Position numbers and translations under genes: made by a program. Under the pieces are notes generated by a model that was not told the origin of the DNA, did not search any database, and worked only from the letters and a program-made list of their open reading frames with translations. This document shows, in pieces, positions 31,780 through 43,235 of a DNA stretch of 64,000 bases; positions within the stretch are counted from its first letter, which is position 1, and the number at the start of each line of letters is the position of its first letter. Origin of the DNA: Chamaelirium japonicum (Eukaryota > Streptophyta > Magnoliopsida > Liliales > Melanthiaceae); the NCBI GenBank assembly GCA_947650365.1, contig OX393549.1, positions 19,387,532 through 19,451,531 on the forward strand. The letters run 5' to 3'.

Positions 31780-34344
31780 TCAATTTGTTTGGTGATTGAG
31801 CTGTCGCAGTCCGATGCCGTACACCATCTTCTGGAAAGTAGACTTGGGCAAAGCTTTGGTGAAGAGATCCGCAAGATTGTCGCTTGACCGTACTTGCTTG
31901 ACTTCAATCTCCCTTTTCTTCTGAAGTTCGTGGGTGTAGAAAAACTTTGATGAGATGTGCTTTGTTCGATCTCCCTTGATGAAGCCAGCTTGAATTTGAG
32001 CAATACATGCGGCATTATCTTCGTGGATAACTGTCGGCTCTTTAGTAACGGATGCCAACTGGCAAGTGCTTCTGATATGCTGCACAAGTGACCTCAGCCA
32101 TACGTATTCTCTACTTGCTTCATGCAGGGCTAATATTTCAGCATGGTTCGATGATGTAGCCACAAGTGTTTGTTTGGTCGATCTCCAAGAAATAGCTGCA
32201 TTGTTATTCAAAAATACATACCCTGTTTGGGATCGACCCTTATGGGGGTCAGAGAGAAAACCTGAATCTGCATAACCAATCAAGTGAGGAGTACCACAAG
32301 AATAAAACAATCCCATATCAGTGGTTCCTCGCAAATATCTAAATATTTGCTTTATTCCATTCCAATGCCTAAGAGTTGGTTCTGAACTGTATCTAGCCAA
32401 TAGATTAAGAGAAAAACATATATCTGGTCTAGTACATTGAGCTAAATACAATAAAGCACCAATAGCACTTAAATACGGTTTTTCAGAACCAAGAATATTT
32501 TCATGTTCCTCTTTAGGTCTAAATGGATCTTTATGAATATCAAGAGGTCTAACTACCATGGGAGTGCTTAGTGGGTGACATTTATCCATATTAAATTTCT
32601 TTAACAAATTTTCAGTATATAAGGATTGATGTACTAGAATCCCACTAGAGTTACGCTCGATCTGCAGGCCGAGACAAAACTTAGTATCACCAAGTTCTTT
32701 CATTTCAAACTCCCTTTTTAGATAATCAGAAGTTTTCTTGAGCTCTTCAGGAGTCTCAATCAAGTTTATATCATCCACATAAACTGCAATTATTGGAAAT
32801 CCATTTTTTGATTTCTTTATGAAAACGCATGGGCATATGGGATCATTCTTATAACCTTTCCTAGACAAGTATTCACTAAGGCGATTGTACCACATCCTTC
32901 CGGATTGCTTCAGGCCGTACAATGCTCGACTTAGTTTTATCGAGTGCGCACTCTTTGATGTTGCTTCAGGCAATTTGAATCCTTCTGGGACTTTTAATGT
33001 TGCTTCAGGCAACTTGAATCCTTCTGGGATTTTCATATAAATATCTGTGTCTAGGTTCCCGTATAGGTATGTCATTACGACATCCATTAGTCTCATCTCT
33101 AGTTTTTCAGAAACTGTGAGACTAATGAGATATCTAAATGTAACTATATCCATAACAGAGGAATAGGTCTCTTCATAATCAATCCCGGGTTTCTGCAGGA
33201 ATCCCTGGGCTACAAGCCTTGTCATATATCTAGCGATTTCATTATTTTCATTTCTTTTCCTTACAAACACCCATTTGAAACCTACAGGGTTTACGTTATT
33301 TGGTGTTTGTACTATAGGTCCAAATACTCCACGTTTCTTGAGAGATTCAAGTTCAGCTTGAATAGCTTCTCTCCATTTTGGCCAATCAGTTCTATGTCGA
33401 CATTCATATATACTACGTGGTTCATTATCTTCATCATCGCCCTTTGTTATTTCAGTAGCTACTTTGTATGCAAATATGTCATCGATGACTATTTCCTTTC
33501 GGTCCCAAATTTCACCCCTCATATGGAATATTGAGCTCTCATTATTTGGTACCGGTACCTTATCCATAATCACTGCAGGGATCTCTTCAGGAGTTTGAGG
33601 AAAATTTGGCCGTTGGGAAATTTTTTCTTCTGGAAAAATATGGTCCATAATCTCTTCTGGAGCATTATGAACAGGTTCTTCTGGAACCTTAACTTCTTCT
33701 GGAGTTTTAGGGCATGATTTCTCATTCAACTTCCTCTTCCGGGGAACTGAATCTTTGGAACCTATAGGTCTGCCACGTTTCTGACGTGCAGCAGTTTCAT
33801 TTGTGGGAGTTGGAATATTAATTCTTGCAGGTACATTCTTGGCTGGAACAAACGACTTAGTTACATTAGTTGCATCATTGAAGGCATCAGGTAATTGATT
33901 TGTAATATCTTGCAAATGCAAAATCCTTTTTACTTCTACCTCACATTGGGGAGATCTAGGATCTAGATGAGACATAGTGGAAGTATTCCACGATAATTCA
34001 CGCCGTTCTTCGGGAACAGGTCGTTGCCTAGAAACTTCTTTATCTCCCCCTAACGGCGGGAAGACTGTCTCATCGAAATGACAATCTGCAAATTTAGCAG
34101 TAAATAGATCACCTGTTAAGGGTTCTAAGAATCTTATGATTGAAGGTGAGTCAAAACCGATATAAATCCCCAATCTACGTTGGGGACCCATCTTAGATCT
34201 ATTTGGAGGGGGAATATGGACATGTACAGCACATCCAAACTTTCTAAGATGAGAAATATTAGGCTGAATACCTGACACAAGTTGTGCAGGAGAAAAATTA
34301 TGGTATGAAGTAGGTCTGAGTCTAACAAGATTAGCAGCATGCAA
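31780..34344 (-). CDS. Copia integrase C-terminus, reverse transcriptase and RNase H
   Basis: An open frame of 854 codons. The first 100 or so residues finish the integrase (FGCAVHVHIPPPNRSKMGPQ, LGIYIGFDSPSIIRFLEP). A lysine/proline-rich linker follows. RT begins near residue 330 (WREAIQAELESL, NPVGFKWVFVRKRN, RLVAQGFLQKPGIDYEETYS) and holds the catalytic YVDDINLI. RNase H follows (GYADSGFLSDPHKGRSQTGY, HAEILALHEASRE, HEDNAACIAQ, TKHISSKFFYTHEL). The open frame begins after an in-frame stop in the integrase, so the Met is not a true start. Odd point: PEGFKLPEAT is present twice, 13 residues apart, in RT before the ALYGLKQSGR motif (about 32955-33040), a duplication likely to harm RT folding. 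Confidence 0.88.
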   Translation of the reverse strand: MHAANLVRLRPTSYHNFSPAQLVSGIQPNISHLRKFGCAVHVHIPPPNRSKMGPQRRLGIYIGFDSPSIIRFLEPLTGDLFTAKFADCHFDETVFPPLGGDKEVSRQRPVPEERRELSWNTSTMSHLDPRSPQCEVEVKRILHLQDITNQLPDAFNDATNVTKSFVPAKNVPARINIPTPTNETAARQKRGRPIGSKDSVPRKRKLNEKSCPKTPEEVKVPEEPVHNAPEEIMDHIFPEEKISQRPNFPQTPEEIPAVIMDKVPVPNNESSIFHMRGEIWDRKEIVIDDIFAYKVATEITKGDDEDNEPRSIYECRHRTDWPKWREAIQAELESLKKRGVFGPIVQTPNNVNPVGFKWVFVRKRNENNEIARYMTRLVAQGFLQKPGIDYEETYSSVMDIVTFRYLISLTVSEKLEMRLMDVVMTYLYGNLDTDIYMKIPEGFKLPEATLKVPEGFKLPEATSKSAHSIKLSRALYGLKQSGRMWYNRLSEYLSRKGYKNDPICPCVFIKKSKNGFPIIAVYVDDINLIETPEELKKTSDYLKREFEMKELGDTKFCLGLQIERNSSGILVHQSLYTENLLKKFNMDKCHPLSTPMVVRPLDIHKDPFRPKEEHENILGSEKPYLSAIGALLYLAQCTRPDICFSLNLLARYSSEPTLRHWNGIKQIFRYLRGTTDMGLFYSCGTPHLIGYADSGFLSDPHKGRSQTGYVFLNNNAAISWRSTKQTLVATSSNHAEILALHEASREYVWLRSLVQHIRSTCQLASVTKEPTVIHEDNAACIAQIQAGFIKGDRTKHISSKFFYTHELQKKREIEVKQVRSSDNLADLFTKALPKSTFQKMVYGIGLRQLNHQTN

Positions 34345-35381
34345 GATAGCATGCCCCCATGCAGAAATTGGAAGTCTAGATTGTAAGAGTAATGGTCTAG
34401 CTATTAATTACAAACGCTTGATAAAAGCTTCAGCAAGGCTATTCTGGGTGTGGACATGGGGACAGAATGTTCGACTTCTATTCCGATGGATGTGCAGAAG
34501 TCATTGAAGATTTTAGAAGAGAATTCAGCTGCATTATCTAATCGGATAGATTTGATATGGTTATCAGGAAAACTAGCTCTAAGTTTGATAATCTGGGATA
34601 ATAATCTAGCAAATGCTAAATTTCTAGTAGAGAGTAGGCTCACGTATGACCATCTAGTAGATGCATCTATTAGGACCATAAAATATCTAAATGGACCACT
34701 AGGAGGGTGTATAGGACCACAGATATCACCTTGAACCCTCTGCAGGAAGGTAGGTGATTCTGTCTCTATTTTCTTAAAAGAAGGTCTAGTGATTAACTTC
34801 CCTTGGGAACAAGGGTCATAAAAATGGTCATTTGGAAAAGTCAAACTTCGATTGTTAAGAGGATGACCATAGGAATTATGAATGATCTTTCTAAGCATAC
34901 CTGACCCTGGGTGACCTAATCTATCATGCCAAAGGACCAAATCTTCAGGATTTGGGAACTTCTGGTTCAAGTGAGTGGCATAGGACTCCATAACCCCAAT
35001 GTGGGTAAAGTATAACCCTAAAGATAGGGTTGAGCATTTTTCTAGTATTGAAATATGCTCTCCGTTTTTAGATATGATGCAGAGGTATTCTAGATTGCCT
35101 TCATTTGTAGTTTCTAAATGATATCCATTTGCTCGGATGTCTTTGAAACTCAGTAAATTTCTTCTGGAATTTTCTGAGTATAGAGCATCCTTAATTAGCA
35201 AATGAGTACCATTAGGTAAAAATATATGGGCTCTTCCGGACCCTGTAACTATGTCAGTAGGGCCAGCCACTGTAGTAACCATACGTGAATTATATTCAAG
35301 ATTTGTAAAGAATTTTATGTGTTTCAGTATGGTATGTGTTGTTGCACTATCTATCAGGCAAATCTCTTTACAGTTGGTCAT
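34345..35381 (-). pseudogene. Copia protease and integrase, broken
   Basis: The frame 35381-34404 opens with the protease active site CLIDSATTHTIL, as in Ale-type Copia. Integrase follows: LWHDRLGHPG with a zinc-finger-like region in which the first Cys of the CxxC pair is replaced (YDPCSQGK), then catalytic GDICGP and RLDNAAEF. Near 34455 one base is missing in a C run. The true frame continues through the catalytic glutamate in NSLAEAF and meets a TAA (about 34408) where glutamine is usual, before joining the RT frame. So pol carries one frameshift and one nonsense change. Confidence 0.82.
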
Positions 35382-35626
35382 CGTTCCTAAATGATAAGTT
35401 ATGAGTCAATAAATACCATAAGAGAAGTATCAATGATAAAACTTATTAACACAATTTCTAACTATTTCACCAGAGCGATAAAATAAATTGATAATATCCA
35501 ACAGAATATAAAAATTACTCAGCAATTTCTGACAGAATAAAAACTACTAAGCAATGTCTAACAGGAAATAAAAACTACTTAGCAATGTCTGACAGAAAAA
35601 ACTCATCGAAGTAATCAGAAGTTTTT

Positions 35627-35754
35627 AGGTACGATGTCTTCAGGACATCAGTCTTCTTCTGGTAATCTTAAGGTACGATGTCTTCAGGACATCAGTCTTC
35701 TTCTGGTAATTAGGTACGATGTCTTCAGGACATCAGTCTTCTTCTGGTAATCTT
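35627..35754. repeat. Tandem repeat, 41-44 bp, three units, in the Copia gag region
   Basis: Units at 35627, 35671 and 35712 carry AGGTACGATGTCTTCAGGAC and CATCAGTCTTCTTCTGGTAA. Unequal lengths break the frame. Shorter imperfect repeats (TAGCAATGTCTGACAG) lie just left, at about 35515-35600. Confidence 0.85.
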
Positions 35755-35789
35755 CAGGTCACTCATTGTTTTCTCATGTTTACTGGCAC

Positions 35790-36336
35790 GACAGTTTTCG
35801 AACCAATGTCCTTCCTAGGACCCTAATTATCATCTCTTCCAGGATGATATTGGTGTCCACCCCTTCCAGGGTGGTCTCTACCTCTTCCAGGGTAGTTATT
35901 GCATCCTTCGCTGCCGTGTCTTCCATCTCTCCTTCCTCTACCTTTACCTTGGTAAAAATCATTGGTGTTTGCTTCTGGCAGTGCCAATGATCTAGTGGGT
36001 CTAGAATTATGATTCTTTACCAGTAAGGTATTATGTTTTTCAACGATCAGGTGGACTTTTATAAGTTCTGAGTACTTCTGGTACTTCATCCCCTGTATTG
36101 CTGTTGTAGAATGATTATTTGGGTAGAAGGTAGATAGCGTTTTATCGTTCGCTCTTTGCTGCAGGCAAAGTGATCATCTTCTGTTGATCGTCAGGATCTA
36201 CTATGTTCATATATTCGCTCTTTGCTGCAGGCAAAGTGATCATCTTCTGGTGATCGTAGCGTTCCTTAAGTGCCTTATAGAGATCTGCAGGATCTACTAT
36301 GCTCATATATTCAGTCTTTAAATCTATCTTAACCAT
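35790..36336 (-). pseudogene. Copia gag remnant
   Basis: LYKALKERYDHQKMITLP (about 36290-36230) and MKYQKYSELIKVHLIVEKHN with GKGRGRRDGRHG and PGRGRDHPGRGG (36090-35830) match the middle and the Gly/Arg-rich tail of Ale-type gag. The N-terminal half is missing. A 70-80 bp segment including KMITLPAAKSE is duplicated in tandem (36155-36260), and the stretch between the two blocks is deleted. No functional gag can be made. Confidence 0.75.
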
Positions 36337-37721
36337 AGTTATATATTCATGTATGCACGCATGTTCATATATTCATTAATTACTATGATTACCATATTCA
36401 TCACATGTGCATATAGAGATATATTATAGAAAACAATTTGACATATCAAGTACAAAGCCTATTAATACTGGGTATTAATAGGGTCCTTTTAGAAACCACT
36501 TGCCAAGGTAGAGCGGGTTCTATGGAACCGTCATGCGCCTTGCCAAGCTTTTCTAAAAGGTTCTAATTACCTAAAGTACATTTAAAGAAGAAAATAACAA
36601 CTTATGCATATGGAATATGTAAGAAAACACAAGATATAAATGCATCGTAAAGTCTGTTACAATTAAGGACAATTTTGTCCTTATTTGTAAAACAGATATT
36701 GCATATTGATTCCTTAGGGGCTAAACAGTTAAATACATAAACAATGTATGTGAAATAGCAAAATCTGACCGTACCGATGCTTCCGGAACGGTTCGGATAC
36801 CCGAAATCCATATATGGATCGAGCAATTTGGCTATAGATCGGTCTTACAAAAGAGTATTTAAATGAACGGTGTATATCAAAACATGCAATTAAATATATG
36901 TGAGTGCGTATAAGGATGGACGGGTCAGATCTGTTATATAAACAGTTGGGTCGGGTCTGTATAAACACAGTTGAGTCGGGTCTGATGTCTAGGGTTCGGT
37001 ATGATCGGGTTTAAATAATAAAACCCAAAATGAACCCTGTTCATCGTCTTCTCCGAAGAGAACTGTAACCCTAACCCACGCACAGACGTCACGCCGCCGC
37101 TCGCCGCCCTCACTCGCGTAGGCCGCTGCCGCCTCTCGCCGCCAGCACCGCTCGCGCACGTAGGCCGCTGCTGCCGCTCGCACCGACCTCGGCGCTCCTG
37201 TGCGCGGGTCGCTGCCACCGGTCGCTCTGTCCGCAGCCGTCGCCGGTCAAGCAGTCTACAACCGTCGCCGTTCGACGCCTGGTTACAGGCCGGCACACAG
37301 GCAATGGGAGGGTCTCGATAGCATGCCTCCGGCTGAGTTTCTGGACGACCTGGGCACGATCGGAGGGGTCTCCGACCAGTTACGATAACATGCGAGAGGG
37401 GGCTCTCCGGGCGTACCTGGTTGGCTGTTCATCGCTGTTGTAATGGGTCGGAGCAGAACCTCTTCTCTCTCTGATCTGGTACACCTGATGATCGGAGCCG
37501 GAGCCGGAGCCGGGGAGGACGACTGGACGAGAGCCGGGGGGTCGCAAGTCCCGAGACGGGATCCGAAGCCGGGGAGGACGAGTTCCGGAGCCGGGTGAGA
37601 GAAGATCTCTCTCTCGTCGTGCCGGGCTCGGATGGGTCGTTCGTAGCCGAGAGGTCGCGATGGAGTGACTCCGATCTTCCTTCTCTCTCTCGGCCCGGGG
37701 AGAGAACTCGTGCTGATAACG
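36337..37721 (-). other. Copia leader and lost gag N-terminus
   Basis: Sequence between the 5' LTR and the gag remnant. The part next to the LTR (37020-37720) is GC-rich with CGCCGC and CTCGCC repeats and stays open in several frames without any domain. The rest is AT-rich. It could be a long leader or acquired DNA. Coding-strand GTTATCAGCACGAG next to the LTR is the probable primer site. Confidence 0.5.
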
Positions 37722-37877
37722 TGTTGTTGCGAAAAGCGTGTAGTATTATTCATTTACCCCCCTATATATAGGCATAATTGGAGGTTGGGATAGAGACGGG
37801 GAAATCTCCTATCCCATGAATCTAGGGGTATTTATCCGGTGGGCATCTATATCCGATGCAACCACCGTTTCATAACA
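37722..37877 (-). repeat. Copia 5' LTR (right in the window)
   Basis: 156 bp, reads identical to 31265-31420. TATTG follows at 37878-37882. Confidence 0.92.
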
Positions 37878-38486
37878 TATTGGCATTTATTTAAATGATA
37901 TTGTAACTTTCAAAGTGATTGAAGTGCTTATTTTATACCCTTTTTTTGCCACCAACCTTTTTCCTAATGTAGTGAACTACTTGTTATTCAATAACTGTCA
38001 TAAAACTGCAATTTGTGCAATGTGATTTATTTTGTAGTTATCTTCTACTTCCACTACTGGGCATGGATGCTCGATGCGTGTGTGTGAAGAGGGTGAAGTG
38101 GGACATTAGGAAAGAGATCGTGGGGGGCTCTGTAATGCCCTGGTTTTTTTTTATTATAATCAGTAGCTAATACTTTGTTCATCTTTAAATATTAGGATGG
38201 TGCATGTGTTGGATTGAACTTGAGTTGGATCGGGTATTGGGTCCCAAGTCCAGATCGCGAGACGAGAATGAAATGATTGCAATTGGTACCTAAAACATGT
38301 GTTCCTATGTTTCTCGACAGATAAATCATTTTAATAAATTTAATTAATAAAATAAGTTAAATGGCGAGTCAGTCGGACCCGTGAGGTTTGCGAGCCAACG
38401 CTTCTTGGCGCAAGGCGAGCTCGAGTGCGAGCTATGCTAGATCAAAAAAAAAAATCAAATCAAAACTGAAAATGAAAACAAAACAA

Positions 38487-38487
<1 letters not shown>

Positions 38488-38521
<34 letters not shown>
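38488..38521. repeat. (AAT)n microsatellite
   Basis: About eleven AAT units inside LTR copy 2. Confidence 0.95.
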
Positions 38522-38522
<1 letters not shown>

Positions 38523-41261
38523 CTAAACCTAAATCCCATCAATTTCTCTCACTCTCTCTCTTTTGACCCAAAACCCGACCCGACCCGACCCTGAACCCCC
38601 AAACCCACCCAGCCACCCATTCTTCCCTCTCTCTTCCTCTCTTCTCTTCCATCTCTCAGGTCTCTCTCTCTCTCATCAACCCCTCACCCGATCCCCTCTC
38701 TTTCTCTCTCGGATCTCCCTCACCCTCTCACCCGACCTTCACTCTCTCTCCGATCCGATCCGACCCGGCCCCTCCCCAAACCCGACGCCGCCGCCCCCGC
38801 CACGAATCGCGCCCCGGATCCCGCCGCCGTCGTCGCCCCGAATCGCGCCCCGGATCTCGCCCTGCATCCACCCCCCTACCCTGTAGTCGCCGCCCCTCCC
38901 TTCCCCCTTTAAAAACCCCTCACCCGACCCTCTTCCCCCTTCCCCGATCTCACCCCCTTCTCCGAGCCCTCTCTTCCCCTCTGATCTCCCACCAGATCTG
39001 CCCCTCTCTCTTGTGGTGTTTGGCGTACCGCAGCCGGAGCAGAGGTGGTCGGCGCCGGAAAGAAGCAAGGAGGAGGAGGAGCCAGCCGCAGCCGACAGCC
39101 CCTCCCCCTTGAGCAGCGCAGCCCAACCCCCTAATGCCTCCCGGTCTCTCGCTCGCCCCCTGTGGTGTGCTACGCGTCGGTCGGAGGAGGAGCTGCCGGA
39201 GCAACGAGCCTCCCCTAACTGAACGGTCAACCCCTCTGTTCCCTCTTTCTTTCCTTTCTCTTTGTGTGAATCCAGCCAACTTCAACCCCGGTGGGCTCCG
39301 CCCTATTGCAATCATGATTGTCGCCCCGATGGCTGGCGGTTGTGCAACCAACGAAGCTCGACCAAGCCCCTGGGGCTGACGGCCACATGTCGAACCAACC
39401 CTCAGCCCTTGTAGTTCGTTCTCAAGTCAGCCATGGCCGTCGGCCACGTTACCGGCGGCAGTGCAACCGACGAGACCAAACACATTGTAAGCTGTCGATG
39501 GTAGCCTACCACCATCGCATAGCACCCTGTGATGCTGGCCGAACCCACCCCTCCCCTCATTGCGGCTAACGTGCCTTGTGCCCGGGGGCCGAGCGAGCTT
39601 AGTCAATTCTCGATTTAGCATCACACCTCGCCAGTCATGGTCAAGCACCTGAAATAGAAATATCGGTTAGGACCAATATATTTCTTGTCTTTGTCGCGTT
39701 GTTGGCAGCAGGCCCGACAACTGATTCGCAAAGCTGTAAACCAATCACTGACCCTTACTAAGCCCTGGACCAAAACAGCCCTACAATGTATGAATCACAT
39801 CTCCTTTACCCTATTGCTTCTGCTATGGTGGTTGTCGGCAACCTTACTGTCGACAACCAGGCACTAGAGCCACCTCTGCCGAGCATGAACCGGCCAACAG
39901 TCTCATCTACTCTCTTCCATCCCTTGATGAATCAACTCCACCGTGGGCAGGCATACCTTGACCTACCCCCGAGGTTGCATGTTAACGTTGATCCCCAACC
40001 CTCGACCTTTCCACGAGGTAGATCTAGCCTATGAACCCACACTCGAGGTTAGTGGGCCCAATCCCATCAGGTCACGCTCGCCTCAGAGTTGATAATGCGG
40101 ATGCGGGTCCGACTGCTTTGTGTAGTCGTTTGCGTATGAGACCGGCCCCTTAGCAGCAACAATACACTATGTGGGCCACCAGTGCGATTCCTGTGTGAGT
40201 CCCTCATTTAAGAGAATGAACCATCTAGATCTGCATCTGGCCCGAAGTCATCTCGGGCAGGTGACGAATCGACCCCCAATCTTATCTATAACTGGCCCTA
40301 CTGTTGCACACCCTGGTGTGATGCGGAAGGTCCCTCGGAGCATGATAGCATGCATGTGGCAACAACCGACGCGGGTACGACCGTTTAGCCAGATTAGTAT
40401 AATTAGACCTTAATGCGACTCTTCGCATCAATAATGCTGACTAACCGAGACTTTAGCATCGTTTTGCGTGCCGATAGACCGGTGTCCGATAACTCCTGAA
40501 ATTCTAGACTCGGCCAACTCGGCCTTAAACCCGTATTACTCAGTAGTAAATATTGACCATGGGTCCGCTATGTGTGAATTTGGCAGTGCGTAATCGGGAC
40601 GATCCAGCCATAGATGGAGCAGAAACAGATCAAGAGCAGTTAACGGGAATTTGTGCATGATCGGCAACCAGGTGACATCTACTCTCCTTTCCGTGGTCTT
40701 TGATAGTGGGAAATGAGAACAACTATGGTAGGTGTCCATGGTACTGCATGGGGGTCCCGCCGGGCATCGTCGCATGTGGTCACGTGGACCCCTCCTTGCA
40801 TGCGAAGTCGCGAGTCCGGCGACGCATGCTTTAAAATATTATTAAAATAAACATGATTTAAAATATATTATTAAATTAAGTATGCTTTAAAGTATTAATA
40901 AAATAATCATATTTATAATATTAATAAAATAATCATAATTATTGCATGGACACCGTAATTAGGTTTTTCCCTTAAATTAAAATATAATTTGATTAAATAA
41001 TAATTATCAGGGCCCACCCTCCTGAGTGGAGTGTGGAGACCTGGGCACACGGGAATACGGGCGAGAGTAATTTAGGCTTATTGTGATGCATGGGTTGCGA
41101 GAGTAGTGCGGGACCAGGGTTAAAATGTTGCAAATCACTAATTAACGCATGTACCCTTTTTAACTGTCTCGGTATATATTTAAAGGTAGTTATTCACTGT
41201 GTTGAGTTTTTGGCACTTTGTTAAAATAATATAATATGATAATCTATATTGTGGAAAGATT

Positions 41262-41607
41262 GGACCCCGTGCGCGCAAGGGCCGTGAACCACCCTGTGCG
41301 CACAGCTGAAGATCAGTAGGCTAAAGGGTCACGGGCAAGGATTGTGGTAAAGCCAATAGGTGGTGCCCTCGAGTAGGGATTGACCTAACAATTTCTATCC
41401 CGGGATAATTGGAGACCCTAAAGAAAGCAAGTTGGGCGGTAGAGCTCCACCGTGAAAGACAGGAAACCCCTTATAATCATATGGGTGACTTTGCGCATGG
41501 TGTCGGAGTATGCGCGGCGAGAGAGTTGGCCCTCTACATCGAAATAAAAGGCCCTATAGTAATGCCCGACCGGGGGCAGGATGAACAAAATATCCGGGGT
41601 TCACATT
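41262..41607 (+). repeat. Conserved non-coding block in Tekay-like LTR copy 2
   Basis: Counterpart of 14084-14427 and 57079-57420. The 66-codon frame 41409-41609 lies in it but is not kept in copy 1. Confidence 0.7.
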
Positions 41608-42615
41608 AGGATAGATATTTTATATAATTACTTATTAACAACTATGGAATCTTAACGTGGATTATGAAATTATAGAGCGTGATAATCTAGTGACATTTAA
41701 ATGGTCTTTTGTTTAAATAGTTCGTCAATACTATAGAACATTAAATGCACTTTATGTTAGATAATCTAGTGACAGTGGGTATTGCATGAGAACATAGACT
41801 GATGGTAGGATTAGGACTGCTAAATATAATCTAATTCAATTAGATCGGTTGTCTCATATTATTAAAGGCTACTAGGATGTCACTAGCCATTAATTTGGCT
41901 AATCTCCCAATTTTCTATTGGGGGCTACTCTTTCCCACGAGTAGACTCTCCTGCAGGTACGAAGGTTCAGGAGTACAGTAGGAGGCTCGAGGCGGAGTTA
42001 GGATTGCAGTAGTGTTATGTTGTTAATTTGTCGTATCACAGTCATTTTATTTCGGGCTATGTAATCGTTGGGATTAGTATAAGAATCATTTAGTCTCTTT
42101 TAGCGTGTTGTTATTTGGCAATGATACAGCTGAATTCTTTTGGGTAGGCCTCTCCTCAAGGCTCCAAGCTTAGGGTAGCTCACTATAAAAAATATAAGAT
42201 ATAAAATGACCTAATTGACTAGCCCCATAGATAGGACATTTAAACCAGTGCCCGTGTGTTAGAGAGCGGGTGAGGCTACTCGGCTCGTCGTCAGAGGCTT
42301 GAGCCTCGTGCTCCCTTAAGAGGGACTTCTGTCAGCATGTGGGGCACCAGTAGGCCGCGCATGCTGAGAGGATAGCTCGGTTCAGGGTCGAGTGTGATCA
42401 TCTCTCTGTCAAAAAAAAAAAAAAATTTGTATCTCTATACTTTCTTTGAAAATAAAAAAAATATTTTCGTAAGTGTTAAAATATTCCTTGAGAGAGTGGA
42501 AGCCCTGTGAGAAACCCTAATTGGAGTAGACAGTTGACCAAACCCTAAATCCCTTGGTTTTTTCTCAATTCACACCCCAGGGATCGGTACCGGATTTCTG
42601 GGGCGTGACAGGCTC

Positions 42616-43235
42616 TCGTGTAATGTAATTCCTCTCAAAATAATACTTAAAACAACTAATATATCCATGATAACTTTTACATGTAATTCTATTTTTTAAT
42701 TAAAGTCAGGGGTAGAGCCTTGTAATGCTTTGATTTGTGTCATCGAAACAAAATTTATTTATATAATGGAGTTAGAGATGTTGCAATAGGTTTGTGCAAC
42801 GAGTTCAATAAATCTTTTGAGAAAGGGAGTTGATATTGATAGCCCTCATTTCACCGAAGGCGGTCCCCACTTTAAAAAAAGAACAAAAATGGCTACTGTG
42901 TGATCTAAGGGTAGCCACGCCCTTTGCCACTTGCCTCCACCCCTTGCAACCCATGCCGCCGCCACCTATTTCCTCCTCCTCCCTATGAAAAAATGGGGCA
43001 CTCGGGCATTATAGGGCGAGTGGTCCTTCGACACATTTGGCCATAGAAGACCGAATGCATCGAAAGAACATTCAGCCATTGGAGACTGAGTGCATCTCAA
43101 TGATTGAATGTTCTTTGAATGTATTCGAGCTCCGATGGACGATTATATCGAAGCAACACTTGCCTTGTAAGGGTCGAGTGTCCCATTGTCCAAAGAAGGA
43201 GGGAAGAAGAGGAAGAAGGCGGTGGCGGATGACGA
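42616..43235. other. Gene-free stretch
   Basis: AT-rich to 42900, then mixed sequence with frames lacking any recognised domain. Confidence 0.5.

Larger units (their letters stand above)
31265..37877 (-). mobile_element. Ty1/copia element, Ale/Retrofit-like, complete ends, defective
   Basis: Both LTRs (31265-31420 and 37722-37877) are 156 bp and read as identical. Perfect 5 bp duplications TATTG flank the element (31260-31264 and 37878-37882). Minus orientation is shown by coding direction, by a purine tract GGGGGAG on the coding strand next to the left LTR, and by a primer-site-like ATCAGCACGAG on the coding strand next to the right LTR. Domain order is gag remnant, protease, integrase, RT, RNase H, as in Copia. 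Gag is truncated, integrase has a frameshift and a stop, but RT-RNase H is open. Identical LTRs imply a recent insertion, so it was probably moved by proteins supplied elsewhere. Confidence 0.92.
38131..42610 (+). mobile_element. Tekay-like Ty3/gypsy solo LTR, copy 2 (4480 bp)
   Basis: Starts TGTAATGCCCTGG, ends TTTCTGGGGCGTGACA, with perfect GGCTC duplications (38126-38130 and 42611-42615). Same order of blocks as 11342-15471 and, inverted, 56200-59645: CTCGTGAGGTTTGCG near the start, a TATA-like region about 775 bp in, GCATGCGAAGTCGCGAGTCC, the conserved 345 bp block, TTTTCTATTGGGGGCTACTC and the GGCGTGACA end. No gag-pol is present. Frames of 60-160 codons inside (for example 38739-39230) are GC-rich leader sequence without domains. 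Confidence 0.9.

Noticed and set aside
34450..34734. 94-codon plus-strand frame in the Copia element
   Set aside because: It is the antisense shadow of integrase on the minus strand.
38739..39569. Frames of 69-163 codons near 39 kb as a host gene
   Set aside because: They lie inside solo LTR copy 2, in its GC-rich leader, with no conserved domain.
41409..41609. 66-codon frame in the conserved LTR block as a possible small protein
   Set aside because: Copy 1 has a stop and a one-base length change in the same place, so the conservation is not at protein level.
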